A stretch of DNA of 64,000 bases from Pigmentibacter ruber (GTDB lineage Bacteria > Bdellovibrionota_B > Oligoflexia > Silvanigrellales > Silvanigrellaceae), in contig NZ_WSSC01000001.1 of assembly GCF_009792895.1 (NCBI RefSeq), positions 62,001 to 126,000 of the forward strand, given 5' to 3'. The position numbers were made by a program, and so were the translations under genes. Below the pieces are notes generated by a model. That model made no database searches. It was not told where the DNA came from and was given only the letters and a program-made list of their open reading frames with translations. Every line of letters starts with the position of its first letter. Position 1 is the first letter of the stretch. Of this stretch, positions 45,110 through 54,739 are shown piece after piece.

Positions 45110-45511
45110 ATGGAAAAGAAAGAAGTATCAACGAATTCATTTACAATTGCATCTTGGGGATGCTTAATAGTAGGCTTTGGTAGCTATATGATTGGCTTAA
45201 CAAATGCAACTATCCAGTTTAATGAAAAAGGTTATTTTTTTGTTATATTAATGTTTGGTTTATTCTCAGCTGTTTCTTTACAAAAATCTGTGCGCGATAA
45301 AATGGAAGGATACCCTTCTAGTCAAGTCTATTTGGCAACTTGTTGGATTTCATTTTCTATCTCAATTCTATTGCTTGGAGTTGGTTTATTTAATGCGCAG
45401 TTGACTTTAAGTGAAAAGGGTTTTTATATTATGGCATACTTGCTTTCGTTATTTGCGGCTATAGCAGTTCAAAAAAATACCCGTGATTTAAAAAAAGTTG
45501 AAGAACGATAA
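45110..45511 (+). CDS. yiaA: YiaA/YiaB-family inner membrane protein
   Basis: The 133-residue protein consists of two repeats of a two-helix unit. Both contain a GLTNATIQF/GLFNAQLTL-type stretch, EKG-Y/F and a closing LQKSVRD or VQKNTRD, the hallmark of the yiaAB two-helix domain. Four membrane helices are expected. The role of the family is unclear. GGAGG precedes the ATG, and an exact TATCTAAAAAAT lies 75 nt upstream of the start (45024-45035). Confidence 0.8.
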   Translation: MEKKEVSTNSFTIASWGCLIVGFGSYMIGLTNATIQFNEKGYFFVILMFGLFSAVSLQKSVRDKMEGYPSSQVYLATCWISFSISILLLGVGLFNAQLTLSEKGFYIMAYLLSLFAAIAVQKNTRDLKKVEER

Positions 45512-45931
45512 TTTTTTTGATTGCACAGAAACTAATTTTTGATTTGTACTAATCTATATTATATACTCTATTTACTATGAGATATTTTAAACATCCTAAA
45601 AAAATATGAAAATATTTATTTTACTCTTTTTATAGTATTGTTACTTAGCAACATGTAAATTTTTATACTGCAATACTTGCTAAAATATAGTGCATATGTA
45701 ACCTGTTGTTTTTTATAGTTTTGCACTTAAATTAGGAAATGTTTTAATTTTTAAAGTGTATGAAAAAAAAGCAATAATAAAAATTTATTATAAAATTTTT
45801 ATATAATTTTAAAAATATAATAAAAATAAAAATAAGTAAGTTTATTTATCATCTTGCTACTTATTATAATAGACTAAAAATCTATTTTAGAAAAAACTCA
45901 TAACAACTTTCCCTAAAATTAAGGAGCTAAA
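45512..45931. other. AT-rich intergenic region before the first LRR gene
   Basis: About 420 nt, with a slightly less AT-biased left half. No reading frame, tRNA or clear promoter pair was identified. It ends with AAGGAG, the Shine-Dalgarno of the LRR gene. Confidence 0.5.
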
Positions 45932-47029
45932 ATGTTTGAAAAAATTGTAAAAGCTAATTTATCTTTCTTATTTTTAATTTCATTTTCATCATATGCTCAA
46001 CCGAATGACTTTGAACTTGAATTTATTCCAAAATTATCGCCACCGCATTTTTCAAATAAAAATTATGCTCAAGATAATGAAGTTGTTTATATTATTGATG
46101 AAGGCACTGGGCATTTAAAGGCCAAGATAGCAAAAATAAAGGGCGTTGATACCACTGGTGGAGTGGATGAGGAAGCTGATAAATTAATTGATTATCGAAT
46201 TAAACTATCAACTCCATCGAATAGCAATTTGGCAGTTAATTTGGATCAGGCTATTCAACAAAATTCAAAATGCAGTGAAATTCAATTTTCATTTGGAAGT
46301 TCTTACGCCTATATCTCAAGATTACCAAATATACTAGATACAGCAATTTTTTGCTCTTTTAATATAAATGCAGATGGTAGAACTATTAAAAAAATAAGTT
46401 TTTTATTGAATTACTCTTATAAAAAATGGTGCAATTTAAGTACCGGAACTGAAGCCTCGAAAACAGCTAGATTAGTGAGTAGTACCTGTGATGCAAACAC
46501 AGTAAAAAATTTAACAGTATTTGAAAAAACAAGTGGTCAAATTAAAGATATTAGTGCACTTTCAGGACTGGTAAAATTAAAAAAACTTAATCTTAGAGCC
46601 AATTTAATTGAAAACTTACCAACTGGAATTTTTTCAAAACTAAAAAACTTAGAATCTCTTGTTTTATGGGAAAATAAAATAACAAAATTTGAGGAAAATG
46701 TATTTCAGTACAATACAAATTTAACTTACTTAGACATTGATGACAATAAAGTCTATTTGCTACCAAAGGGAATATTTTCAACACTAGTGAATTTATCTAC
46801 TTTAGACATTAGGCGGATGGCTTTAAGAAGTATAGATAGTGAAATTTTTAGGAATAATGTAAAATTATATACATTACATCTTCATCTAAATAGTCTCACG
46901 AATCTTCCTGCAAATATTTTTGATAATTTAACGAATATAAACTCTATAGATGTTGATGAAGGTGCAATAACAAATTTAAATGAACTCCGCTCTAGACAAA
47001 ATAATAGACTAAGAAATATCATTAAATAA
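45932..47029 (+). CDS. Secreted leucine-rich-repeat protein (short paralogue)
   Basis: A 365-residue protein with a signal peptide ending SSYAQ, a unique N-terminal domain (about 25-190, containing LLNYSYKKWC and several Cys), and six or so LRRs of about 24 residues from residue 210 on (LKKLNLRANLIENLPTGIFS-type). The same N-terminal domain and repeat type occur in the larger protein at 51900. LRR domains bind proteins, so an exported adhesin or effector is plausible. No sorting motif is visible at the C-terminus. Confidence 0.8.
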   Translation: MFEKIVKANLSFLFLISFSSYAQPNDFELEFIPKLSPPHFSNKNYAQDNEVVYIIDEGTGHLKAKIAKIKGVDTTGGVDEEADKLIDYRIKLSTPSNSNLAVNLDQAIQQNSKCSEIQFSFGSSYAYISRLPNILDTAIFCSFNINADGRTIKKISFLLNYSYKKWCNLSTGTEASKTARLVSSTCDANTVKNLTVFEKTSGQIKDISALSGLVKLKKLNLRANLIENLPTGIFSKLKNLESLVLWENKITKFEENVFQYNTNLTYLDIDDNKVYLLPKGIFSTLVNLSTLDIRRMALRSIDSEIFRNNVKLYTLHLHLNSLTNLPANIFDNLTNINSIDVDEGAITNLNELRSRQNNRLRNIIK

Positions 47030-47124
47030 AAATAACAAAATTTTGAACTAATTATTAAATTTTAGAATTAGATAAATATATTTAAAATGTAGTTAATTTA
47101 TTTCTAAAATTATTAAGGATTTTT

Positions 47125-47703
47125 ATGTCAGCACTTTCATACAATAATGAATCATTCATGCAAAATAAACTATATTATAAATTTGTAGATCTTAAGGCAA
47201 TATATGAAAATGAAAAATTTTTTTACAATTTGCCAAAAGAAGTACAATCTAAAATATCTTTTCTTTTGGAATTTTCAAATCTAAATTCTGTCACATTAAA
47301 TTTTCTAGGGAAAATTTCTGGGATTGATATTTCTGATTTTAATTTTGAGCATTTTATGAAGTCTAGTAAACAAAATTATATTTTTTCAGAAGTTTTAGAA
47401 AATATTTTGGAATTAAGTAATATAGAAGTTTATCATATAGATAATGAAAGTACTTTTAATGGGAAATACCAATTAAACGATATTATTATTGCAGAAAAAA
47501 TTTATTCAACTCAAATTTCATTTGCGGCAGCAGATTACATTGTGCGACATAAAAAGACAAAACTGAAAGAAGTTCTTTCAATCAGTAGATTGAACAATAA
47601 GTATTATTTAGAATATTATTCTAAGAATGAAACTTCAATTCTATCTCAAAATGAAATGAATAATTTTGAGATTGGACTAGTAAAAATGATATTTAAACCA
47701 TAG
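47125..47703 (+). CDS. Protein of unknown function
   Basis: A 192-residue, probably cytoplasmic protein without signal peptide or membrane helix. AAGGAT precedes the ATG. The sequence is mixed alpha/beta with no recognised motif. It lies 95 nt after the LRR gene on the same strand and before two lipoprotein genes. Confidence 0.55.
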   Translation: MSALSYNNESFMQNKLYYKFVDLKAIYENEKFFYNLPKEVQSKISFLLEFSNLNSVTLNFLGKISGIDISDFNFEHFMKSSKQNYIFSEVLENILELSNIEVYHIDNESTFNGKYQLNDIIIAEKIYSTQISFAAADYIVRHKKTKLKEVLSISRLNNKYYLEYYSKNETSILSQNEMNNFEIGLVKMIFKP

Positions 47704-47896
47704 ATTTATTTTCCATTAAAATAATTTTTTTGGCTAAAAAATCTAAACATCTATTTCTACTAAAAATTTCTAATATAAACAAAAAGTTAAAAATTCTAAT
47801 TGCACAAAAAGATACATATTAAAAAAAATTGCAATTTTGTATCTTTTTATGTAATTCATAAAATGTAGTTAAGAATTTTTTTAGAAGGAGAACATT

Positions 47897-48874
47897 ATGA
47901 AAAATAAATTATCATTATTAGTACTATCAGCTTTTTCAATAGTAGGTTGTGGCAAAACTGAGTCTGTTAAACAATCCGAAGATAATGACAAAAGTTTTAT
48001 AGCTGATATGCAAGTTTCAACTAGTGCTACAATTACTCAAGAAATGATTAATAAACTGGTTGTTTATGGAAAGTATTCAAACTGTAGAGATAAAACTGCA
48101 AGCGATACGTGGCAAATATCACAGAATTTATCTACATCAAATCTTATCGTAAAAAAAGGTGATACAAATTGTCGTATATATGTAACAGGTTTTAGCCTAT
48201 TTCAAAATAATACTTTAACCCGTTATAATGATGTTAATACTACGGGACTTGTTGCAAACCAAGATTTTGGAACTACTGCAGCAGTTTTTGCTGCTGGACA
48301 AGGGAATGTTGACAAATTATATACTTTTGCAAAAATTACACCTGCTGACTTTTCAGCAAAACCAACATTATCTATACACATCACAAGCGTTAAAGATGGT
48401 GGTGTTTCAACTTTAGCAAGTATTAAAGATGTCTTTGTTGTAGAGCAAAATAATTTAAATATAAATATGCTTAAAGGGCCAAATTTTAAAATAGAAAATA
48501 CTAATTTTAAAGCTTATGTTGATAAAGATGATTCTGCAATTAGTTTACAAGGAAATCTTGTATTTAAAAATCAAGAAAATGTTGTATTTGAAAGATTGGA
48601 TATTGCTATTATACCAGGCTCTGAGTCAACAAATACATTTGAAGAAATAGCTAGTAAATTCAAATTTCCTAATTCATGGGAAATAAGTTCTTCTATACAT
48701 AATTCATTTGTAATTTCAGGGAGCACCGTGCATGATAAAGCTAAAATTCCGGCTAATTGGACTAATGTAAACTTAAATAATTTATCAGCAAAAATTATTT
48801 TAAGAGAAAAGAAAACTATCAATGCTAAAGAAGTTTATAGTTACCAAGTTTTCAATCTAACAGTAAGTAAATAA
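47897..48874 (+). CDS. Lipoprotein of unknown function
   Basis: A 325-residue protein with lipobox IVGC (GCGKTES). It has Cys-containing beta-rich repeats (KYSNCRDK, DTNCRIYVTGF) and a C-terminal RLDIAIIPGSES region. Its plan of lipobox, paired Cys and beta domain recalls the tandem family at 29.5-37.5 kb, but I cannot align it with confidence. AGAAGGAG precedes the ATG. A strong hairpin follows the stop. Confidence 0.65.
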   Translation: MKNKLSLLVLSAFSIVGCGKTESVKQSEDNDKSFIADMQVSTSATITQEMINKLVVYGKYSNCRDKTASDTWQISQNLSTSNLIVKKGDTNCRIYVTGFSLFQNNTLTRYNDVNTTGLVANQDFGTTAAVFAAGQGNVDKLYTFAKITPADFSAKPTLSIHITSVKDGGVSTLASIKDVFVVEQNNLNINMLKGPNFKIENTNFKAYVDKDDSAISLQGNLVFKNQENVVFERLDIAIIPGSESTNTFEEIASKFKFPNSWEISSSIHNSFVISGSTVHDKAKIPANWTNVNLNNLSAKIILREKKTINAKEVYSYQVFNLTVSK

Positions 48875-48903
48875 TATAATGTGCTATTTTTAGCACATTA
48901 TAT
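48874..48903. terminator. Perfect 13-bp hairpin after the lipoprotein gene
   Basis: ATATAATGTGCTA (48874-48886) pairs perfectly with TAGCACATTATAT (48891-48903) around a TTTT loop. No T-run follows on either strand, so it may be a weak terminator or an RNA-stabilising end. Confidence 0.5.
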
Positions 48904-48956
48904 CTAATGTATATTTAATAAAGAAAAAAAAGAAATCCATTATAAAAGAGAATAAA

Positions 48957-49853
48957 ATGAAAATCTGTATCAATAAAATGGTAGTTTTTATTTTTCTACA
49001 AATTATTGTCAGTTGTGGAAAAGTAAATAAAAAAGATACAAATAAAAATTCAAATTCTACTAATGTATCCCTATCGTTTCAAAACCAAGTGTCAAATAGA
49101 AATGAATACAATTTATTAATTGAAGGAACCAGTTCACCTAGCTGCAATCCCTATTCTTCTGAAAGAAGTTGGAAATTGGGAATGGGCGAATATACAGCAT
49201 TAAGTAATTTAATTATTAAAAATTATGATGAATGTGATTTGTCTTTGAGCAAAATTACATTGAAAGATAAAATAAAAAATATTGAGTATAAAACAGAATT
49301 TAAAGATAACAAAAGTATATCAAAATTTTTTCAAGAAATAGATAGTTTCAGAATAACTGCTAAAAATAATGAGGAATTATTCATTAATATAAATTTAAGC
49401 TCAGAAAGTCAAAAGAAAATACCAAAAATAAATGTTATTGTTCGCAATACAATGGTTTATAATTTAGAAATAAAGTCAACTGAATTAGATAATAAATTAA
49501 AAGCTGTTGGGAATAATGGGACTTATAACTATTTGGGTAATATAAAAATTAAGGCAGATGAAAATATAAAAGAATACTTTCTTTATAAGTCAAGAGAAGA
49601 AGATGAAGACCTACTTATTGATGAACTAAATGAAAGATATAGGAATACAAATTTCCAAGTAAATAAGAAAATTTTAAATTCACCAAAAAAATCTGTCACA
49701 ATTTTTGCAGATTACTTTATAGAAAGTAATATCTTGCCACTAAGTTATCCACAAAATGGGCAACCTAGTAGATATGTGAATGAAGCTTTAGGAAAGTATA
49801 AACTAATTCTATTAACTACATCTAATAAGTATATTTCATACGATTTACTTTAG
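48957..49853 (+). CDS. Lipoprotein of unknown function
   Basis: A 298-residue protein with lipobox IVSC (SCGKVNKK) and a Lys/Asn/Ser-rich linker. It has features in common with the preceding gene (SCNPYSSERSWKLG beside SNCRDKTASDTWQIS, and both with a DxC motif later), so the two are likely paralogues. Its stop directly abuts the convergent regulator gene. Confidence 0.6.
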   Translation: MKICINKMVVFIFLQIIVSCGKVNKKDTNKNSNSTNVSLSFQNQVSNRNEYNLLIEGTSSPSCNPYSSERSWKLGMGEYTALSNLIIKNYDECDLSLSKITLKDKIKNIEYKTEFKDNKSISKFFQEIDSFRITAKNNEELFININLSSESQKKIPKINVIVRNTMVYNLEIKSTELDNKLKAVGNNGTYNYLGNIKIKADENIKEYFLYKSREEDEDLLIDELNERYRNTNFQVNKKILNSPKKSVTIFADYFIESNILPLSYPQNGQPSRYVNEALGKYKLILLTTSNKYISYDLL

Positions 49854-51077
49854 TTAAATTTTTCTTCGCATGAACTCTATAGGCGCAATGAAATCGACCT
49901 GTACATTATGAATACATGGCTCTATTTCATTTTCTAAATTAACAGCATGCAAATTGTAAATACTTTTTTCAAAATTAATTGGTAATGACAATCTTCGAAC
50001 AAATAATTTATCATCAATAGTTTTTACAATTACATCAGTATTCGCATAATTTTTAAATAAATTACTATCTCGTATTATTTTTCCTCCAACATAATCACCA
50101 CAATTATAAATAGGCTTCATGTTCTGTCCTGAAATTTTTACTAAAACAATATTTTTGTTATTATCAATATAAGACAATAGTTCTTGAACTATAGATTCAT
50201 CATTTGAGTCGAATTCTATTGAATTTATTTCTTTGTCAAGATTGTGCTCTAGCCTTAATGAATTAGTAATTTTACTAAATTTATCATTAGAATTATTTGT
50301 AGCAAGCATTTCGCCAATACCATAACGAATCCATATTGGACTGATGTCATTATTATATTTTTGATAAATATTTATAAGCATATCAAGATTTGTTTCTTTA
50401 ATTGTTCTAATTCCATTTTCCCAACTTTTTAAAGAAATTTCTGGAATATTGTATTTTTTTTCTAAATCAGGTCTTGATAAGTTTAAAAATTTTCTAATGC
50501 GAAGAATTCTATCAGCTAATTCTTTGGTATTAATTTCAGTATTATTTTTGTTTATCATAATTTCAAATTCCAACATATTTTTATTTGAATTAAAGTAAAT
50601 ATAGAAAAATATTTTGCAAATATTTTTTAACATATTTTTATTGCAGTTAATAAAATTTAAATGATTTTTTGCTGATTCAATAAAATTTAAGTTATTTTTT
50701 TTACTTGAATGGAAGCTGCATGTAAAAATTTTTTTATCCATTTTAAATCTAAATGAAAATCCCTTTCCCAGAGAATGTTTCATTTGCATAGTAGAATTAA
50801 AACCATAATTGTTTAAATCATCTAGTAAATCGTGTATAATTATTGAATTTTTTGTTTTCAAAATGCATGAAGAAAAAGTATCAAATTTAAGAAGATGATT
50901 TTTTTCTAAATAGTCATCCCATTTTGTATTATTTGTTAATATTTCTCCTTTATTGGAAAATTGATCATGTATGGCAATAGTAAAGTTGTTGTAGTTAATT
51001 AATGGACTTATCTTTTCACAAAATTGGTGAAATATTTTTTTTCTTGAAACTTCTTTTATTGGAATAAAACTGTACAT
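49854..51077 (-). CDS. XRE-type regulator with S24/LexA-like C-terminal domain lacking catalytic residues
   Basis: The 407-residue protein has an unrecognised N-terminal domain (about 1-165), an HTH of XRE type (ILRIRKFLNLSRPDLEKKYNIPEISLKSWENG split across about 172-205) and a C-terminal S24 domain with SGQNMKPIYNCGDYV. In LexA/CI repressors the catalytic Ser stands where this protein has Asn319, and the Lys is replaced by Arg361 in FVRRL, so self-cleavage is not expected. The ATG at 51077 is chosen for its AGGAG. It may respond through its N-terminal domain and control the neighbouring surface-protein genes (inference). Confidence 0.7.
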   Translation of the reverse strand: MYSFIPIKEVSRKKIFHQFCEKISPLINYNNFTIAIHDQFSNKGEILTNNTKWDDYLEKNHLLKFDTFSSCILKTKNSIIIHDLLDDLNNYGFNSTMQMKHSLGKGFSFRFKMDKKIFTCSFHSSKKNNLNFIESAKNHLNFINCNKNMLKNICKIFFYIYFNSNKNMLEFEIMINKNNTEINTKELADRILRIRKFLNLSRPDLEKKYNIPEISLKSWENGIRTIKETNLDMLINIYQKYNNDISPIWIRYGIGEMLATNNSNDKFSKITNSLRLEHNLDKEINSIEFDSNDESIVQELLSYIDNNKNIVLVKISGQNMKPIYNCGDYVGGKIIRDSNLFKNYANTDVIVKTIDDKLFVRRLSLPINFEKSIYNLHAVNLENEIEPCIHNVQVDFIAPIEFMRRKI

Positions 51078-51899
51078 TATTTTCTCCTGGAGTACAATAG
51101 TTTTCAAATTTATGAACAAGAAAATATGAATTTGAAAAACATAATCCAATAATGGATTAAGCCTCTTATAAAGCAGTAATTTTTTTAATTCAATATATTT
51201 TTGTTTTGCCTCATATTTAATTGAATAATACTGAAGCTATTTTTCTTAATAGCATGTTTTTATTAAATTTGTACTATTTAGTTAAAAGTAAATCATATTT
51301 TTTTATTTTTTTGTAACTAACTTCTTTTTAAGTATAAAATTAAGTAATATTTTTCTTTAAATTATGTCTTCTATAAATATGTAAGTAAATTTAAAATTAT
51401 CTATTAAAATATAAAGGCTCTCAATTTCAAAAAGGATTAAAAGTTATATTTTAAGATAGAATTTTATAAATTAATAATTATTAAATTGTTTTCAAATAAA
51501 TTCTATTTAATTTAAAAATTATGTTAATATTTCTTTATTAAATGAAAATATAAAATGAATAATTCTAAATTAAATATCTAAAAAATATTCAAAAATAACA
51601 GATTTTAAAAATTTTTAGTGATGTTAAAGAACATTTTATTATAAAATTATAAATTTTTTTTAAGAGGTATAATTTTAAAATATTTAGTAATTTCAATATA
51701 TTTATTTTTGTTTGCAAGTTTTTATTTTTATTTTGAGTTCAATTTAAGCAAAGTTAAATATTTAATATAAATAAATTTAAATATTTTTTTGACATTTATA
51801 ATTTAGTATTAGTATTTAAGAAATATAGTTTGTACTAAAGCAAACAAGGATAACTATTTCAGAGAACCACATTTTCTAATTATTTTAATAGGAGTTAAA
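51078..51899. other. Long AT-rich divergent region upstream of the large LRR gene
   Basis: More than 800 nt with no coding frame recognised. It contains an exact TATCTAAAAAAT at 51575-51586 and a promoter candidate at 51789. Such a long upstream region between a regulator and a secreted protein could hold regulator sites. Confidence 0.5.
51789..51818 (+). promoter_or_regulatory. Candidate promoter of the large LRR gene
   Basis: A perfect TTGACA (51789-51794) with TATTTA at 51813-51818, spacing 18. It would give a leader of about 75 nt before the ATG at 51900. Confidence 0.4.
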
Positions 51900-53453
51900 A
51901 TGCTAAAAAAATTATTAAACATTAATTTACTTATACCCTTTTTGTATTCCATTTCTGTCTATGCAAACAATCAAAATGATTTTGAAATGTATATTGAACC
52001 TAAACCTACAAAACAGCCTATTTCCAAAAAAAGTTTTGCGGATGACAATGAAATAATTTACATTATTGAGAATAAAAATGGGAATGGTAATTTGAGTGCT
52101 AAGGTTGCAAAAATTAATGGTGAAATAACAACAGGTGGTATAGATGAAGAAACTTCTAAGCTTTCAGATTATAAAATACAAATTCCTAGAATACAAAATG
52201 CTTTTCCCACAATAGTATTAGATGCAACTACTACTCAAGATACTAAATGTAATGAAGTTTTATTTTCAATAAAGCAGGGCTATGCTTTTATCTCTCAATT
52301 GCCAAATTCTATAGATGCTGCAACCTATTGCTCTTTTAATGTTAAAATGGGAGATGTACTCATTAAAAAAGTCAGTTTTTTAATGAACTATTCATATAAA
52401 AAATGGTGTTCATTAAACACAGGTTTAGAAGCAACAAAAACAGCTAGAAAAATAGATAGTGACTGTAATACGAGTAATGTTAAATTAATACGTTTATTAA
52501 ATTTAGATGGAGAAAATCTTGATTCTAAAATAAAAGATATAAGTCCTATTACTTCATTAAAATCAATTCAAGGATTATTTCTTGGGGATAATTTAATAAA
52601 TAACATTCCAGTAAATGCTTTTTTGCAATTAAAACAACTTGAATGGTTAGATCTTTATTCAAACAATCTTGAAAATTTAGATAATTCTATATTTTCTACT
52701 AATAAAATATTGAGAGGTATTAGTCTTGCAGATAATAAGTTAAATAAATTACCAACCAATATTTTTTCTAATTTACAAGAGCTTCAAGAACTTATTTTAG
52801 ATAGGAATGAATTAGAGAATTTAGGCGAAGATATTTTTAAAAATAATTCTAAATTAAAAGAACTTTATATTTCTGGCAATAAATTATACTTTTTACCTAA
52901 AAATACTTTTAAAAATTTAAGAGACTTGGAAAAGCTTTATCTATCTCAAAATAAATTTACTTTACTTGATGCTGATATTTTTAGTAATAATATAAATTTG
53001 AAAGAATTAAGCTTAGAAGGGAATCAGATATCTGAATTACCAAAAGAAATTTTTTCAACATTGATAAATTTAAATTATCTTTCTCTTTTATCAAATAAGA
53101 TTGAATCTTTAGATAATGAGTTATTTATTTATAATAGCAATATTAAAAAATTAAGCTTGGATATGAATAAAATAAAATTATTGCCGAAAACGATTTTTTC
53201 AAATCTAACTAATTTAGAACGTTTAAGTATGTATGATAACAAATTAGAGCATTTAGATCCTGAAGTATTTCAAAATAATACTAAATTGAAAAAACTTACA
53301 TTGAATGAAAATAAATTACAAATTTTACCGCAAAATGTTTTTAAAAGTTTAGTTAATTTAGAAGAATTAGATTTACGTTCAAATTTTATTTCCAATTTAG
53401 AAGAAATATTTAGAAACGATGAAAGATTAAGAAATATTACCCAAGTAAGATAG
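51900..53453 (+). CDS. Secreted leucine-rich-repeat protein (long paralogue)
   Basis: A 517-residue protein with a signal peptide ending SVYANN, the same N-terminal domain as the protein at 45932 (LMNYSYKKWC, KTARKIDSDC), then about twelve LRRs of roughly 24 residues (for example LEWLDLYSNNLENLDNSIF). Alternate repeats begin LPxxIFSNL and LDxxIFxNN, so the true unit may be a pair of about 48 residues. It is likely exported; no anchor is seen. A hairpin overlaps the stop. Confidence 0.82.
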   Translation: MLKKLLNINLLIPFLYSISVYANNQNDFEMYIEPKPTKQPISKKSFADDNEIIYIIENKNGNGNLSAKVAKINGEITTGGIDEETSKLSDYKIQIPRIQNAFPTIVLDATTTQDTKCNEVLFSIKQGYAFISQLPNSIDAATYCSFNVKMGDVLIKKVSFLMNYSYKKWCSLNTGLEATKTARKIDSDCNTSNVKLIRLLNLDGENLDSKIKDISPITSLKSIQGLFLGDNLINNIPVNAFLQLKQLEWLDLYSNNLENLDNSIFSTNKILRGISLADNKLNKLPTNIFSNLQELQELILDRNELENLGEDIFKNNSKLKELYISGNKLYFLPKNTFKNLRDLEKLYLSQNKFTLLDADIFSNNINLKELSLEGNQISELPKEIFSTLINLNYLSLLSNKIESLDNELFIYNSNIKKLSLDMNKIKLLPKTIFSNLTNLERLSMYDNKLEHLDPEVFQNNTKLKKLTLNENKLQILPQNVFKSLVNLEELDLRSNFISNLEEIFRNDERLRNITQVR

Positions 53454-53480
53454 TTGAATACTTTTTTTTGGGTAATTTTA
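53436..53480 (+). terminator. Possible terminator overlapping the LRR gene end
   Basis: ATTACCCAA (53436-53444) pairs with TTGGGTAAT (53468-53476), followed by a short T stretch. The loop is long (23 nt) and includes the stop codon. Confidence 0.35.
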
Positions 53481-53726
53481 GTTGAATACGTTTTGGAAGT
53501 TACGATCATGATTACATTAAGAATAAGTCAGAAAATTCTTTTTTAGAAGATGCATATATGGAAGCAAAATAAAGGGATTTTTTCTTTAATATTACCTTGA
53601 AAATCGTATAAATAATTTCAAAAAAATTCATATAAATCTAAAGAATATAAGAAATTAAAATTTAATTAAATTTATATTGTTGATTAATATTAATTTAATT
53701 AATTTTTTTTATGATTGCATGAAATA

Positions 53727-54404
53727 TTATATTTTAATTGCAATTACGTCAAATAAATCAAAGTTTGTTTTTTCCATTGAAGCTGAAAATTGTTGATAAG
53801 TTCTATGAAGAAGATACTTAATTTGGAAATTATTTTTTTCTAGTATAGTTCTAATTTCATCTTCTGTTACTGAGTAACATTTTCCAGATTTTACAAAATC
53901 AGCTTTTTCACCAAAAAAGTTTGCTGCAAAAACTCCATTTTTTTTCATATGCGTAGAAACTTTATTTATCAATATAGGAAGCGATTCTTTATTTCCAAAA
54001 GGTAAGGAATATAATGAAATAAAAAAGTTAAAAGATTTAGGTAAAATAGCAGAATCAAAATCACTTAATTGAAAATTAATTTTTCCTTTTAAATCAATAC
54101 TTCGATTACTTAAAATTTCACCAGAACGTTTGGATGAGTCATATGCATAAACTTGCCAACCTCTTTTTGCTAGAAAAATATCTTCATTTCCTGCACCAGA
54201 GCCAAAATCAACTGCTATCCCAGGCTTTTTATCCGCCAAGTACTTATCATAGGCATCAATGAAGACGTACTTTTCACTATTGCCTGTTGTCGTGTCTATA
54301 TATCCTGTCCAATCCTGATTTTGAGTAGTTACTGATTGTTGGGCAAAAACTGCATTGTTAAATAAAGGAAGAACAGCTAAGGATACAAATGCATAGTGTT
54401 TCAT
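53727..54404 (-). CDS. SAM-dependent methyltransferase with a Sec signal peptide
   Basis: Residues 1 to about 21 form a typical signal peptide (LAVLPLFNNAVFAQ). A class I methyltransferase fold follows with AVDFGSGAGN (motif I), an acidic residue after strand 2 (YAYDSS) and QLSDFDS. The fold looks complete. SAM is not known to be available in the periplasm or outside the cell, so an exported methyltransferase might act inside a host or prey cell, or may have lost this activity. A start further downstream, giving a cytoplasmic protein, lacks an ATG before motif I. Confidence 0.75.
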   Translation of the reverse strand: MKHYAFVSLAVLPLFNNAVFAQQSVTTQNQDWTGYIDTTTGNSEKYVFIDAYDKYLADKKPGIAVDFGSGAGNEDIFLAKRGWQVYAYDSSKRSGEILSNRSIDLKGKINFQLSDFDSAILPKSFNFFISLYSLPFGNKESLPILINKVSTHMKKNGVFAANFFGEKADFVKSGKCYSVTEDEIRTILEKNNFQIKYLLHRTYQQFSASMEKTNFDLFDVIAIKI

Positions 54405-54739
54405 TTTAAAACCTCATTCATTCATGAAATATTAACTGAGATAATTGAACTTTAATTTAAAAAACATTTACTACTAAGACGTTGTGATTCTAAAACTTTC
54501 ATTATCAACCAGTTAACATATTGCACAAAAGAAAAAAAGTGATTTTATTTAAAATTGAAATACATGAAATATTATTAAAAATGCATAGATGTATTAATTA
54601 ATTTTTATATATTAAATATTTTATATCTATTCATAATGAATGAAAAATAAGAAGAAAAATTTTAAACTACTTGAATTCAGTTCTTGACAGAAATAATTTT
54701 AAGCATTCCATAATTTATTTTTTTTAAGTATTTTAAATG
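54405..54739. other. AT-rich intergenic region
   Basis: About 335 nt with no reading frame or RNA gene recognised; it marks the boundary between the secreted-protein genes and the immunity-like run. Confidence 0.45.

Noticed and set aside
53480-53573. Plus-strand fragment ending SENSFLEDAYMEAK after the large LRR gene
   Set aside because: About 30 codons without a start codon or recognised family; too short to call a gene or pseudogene.
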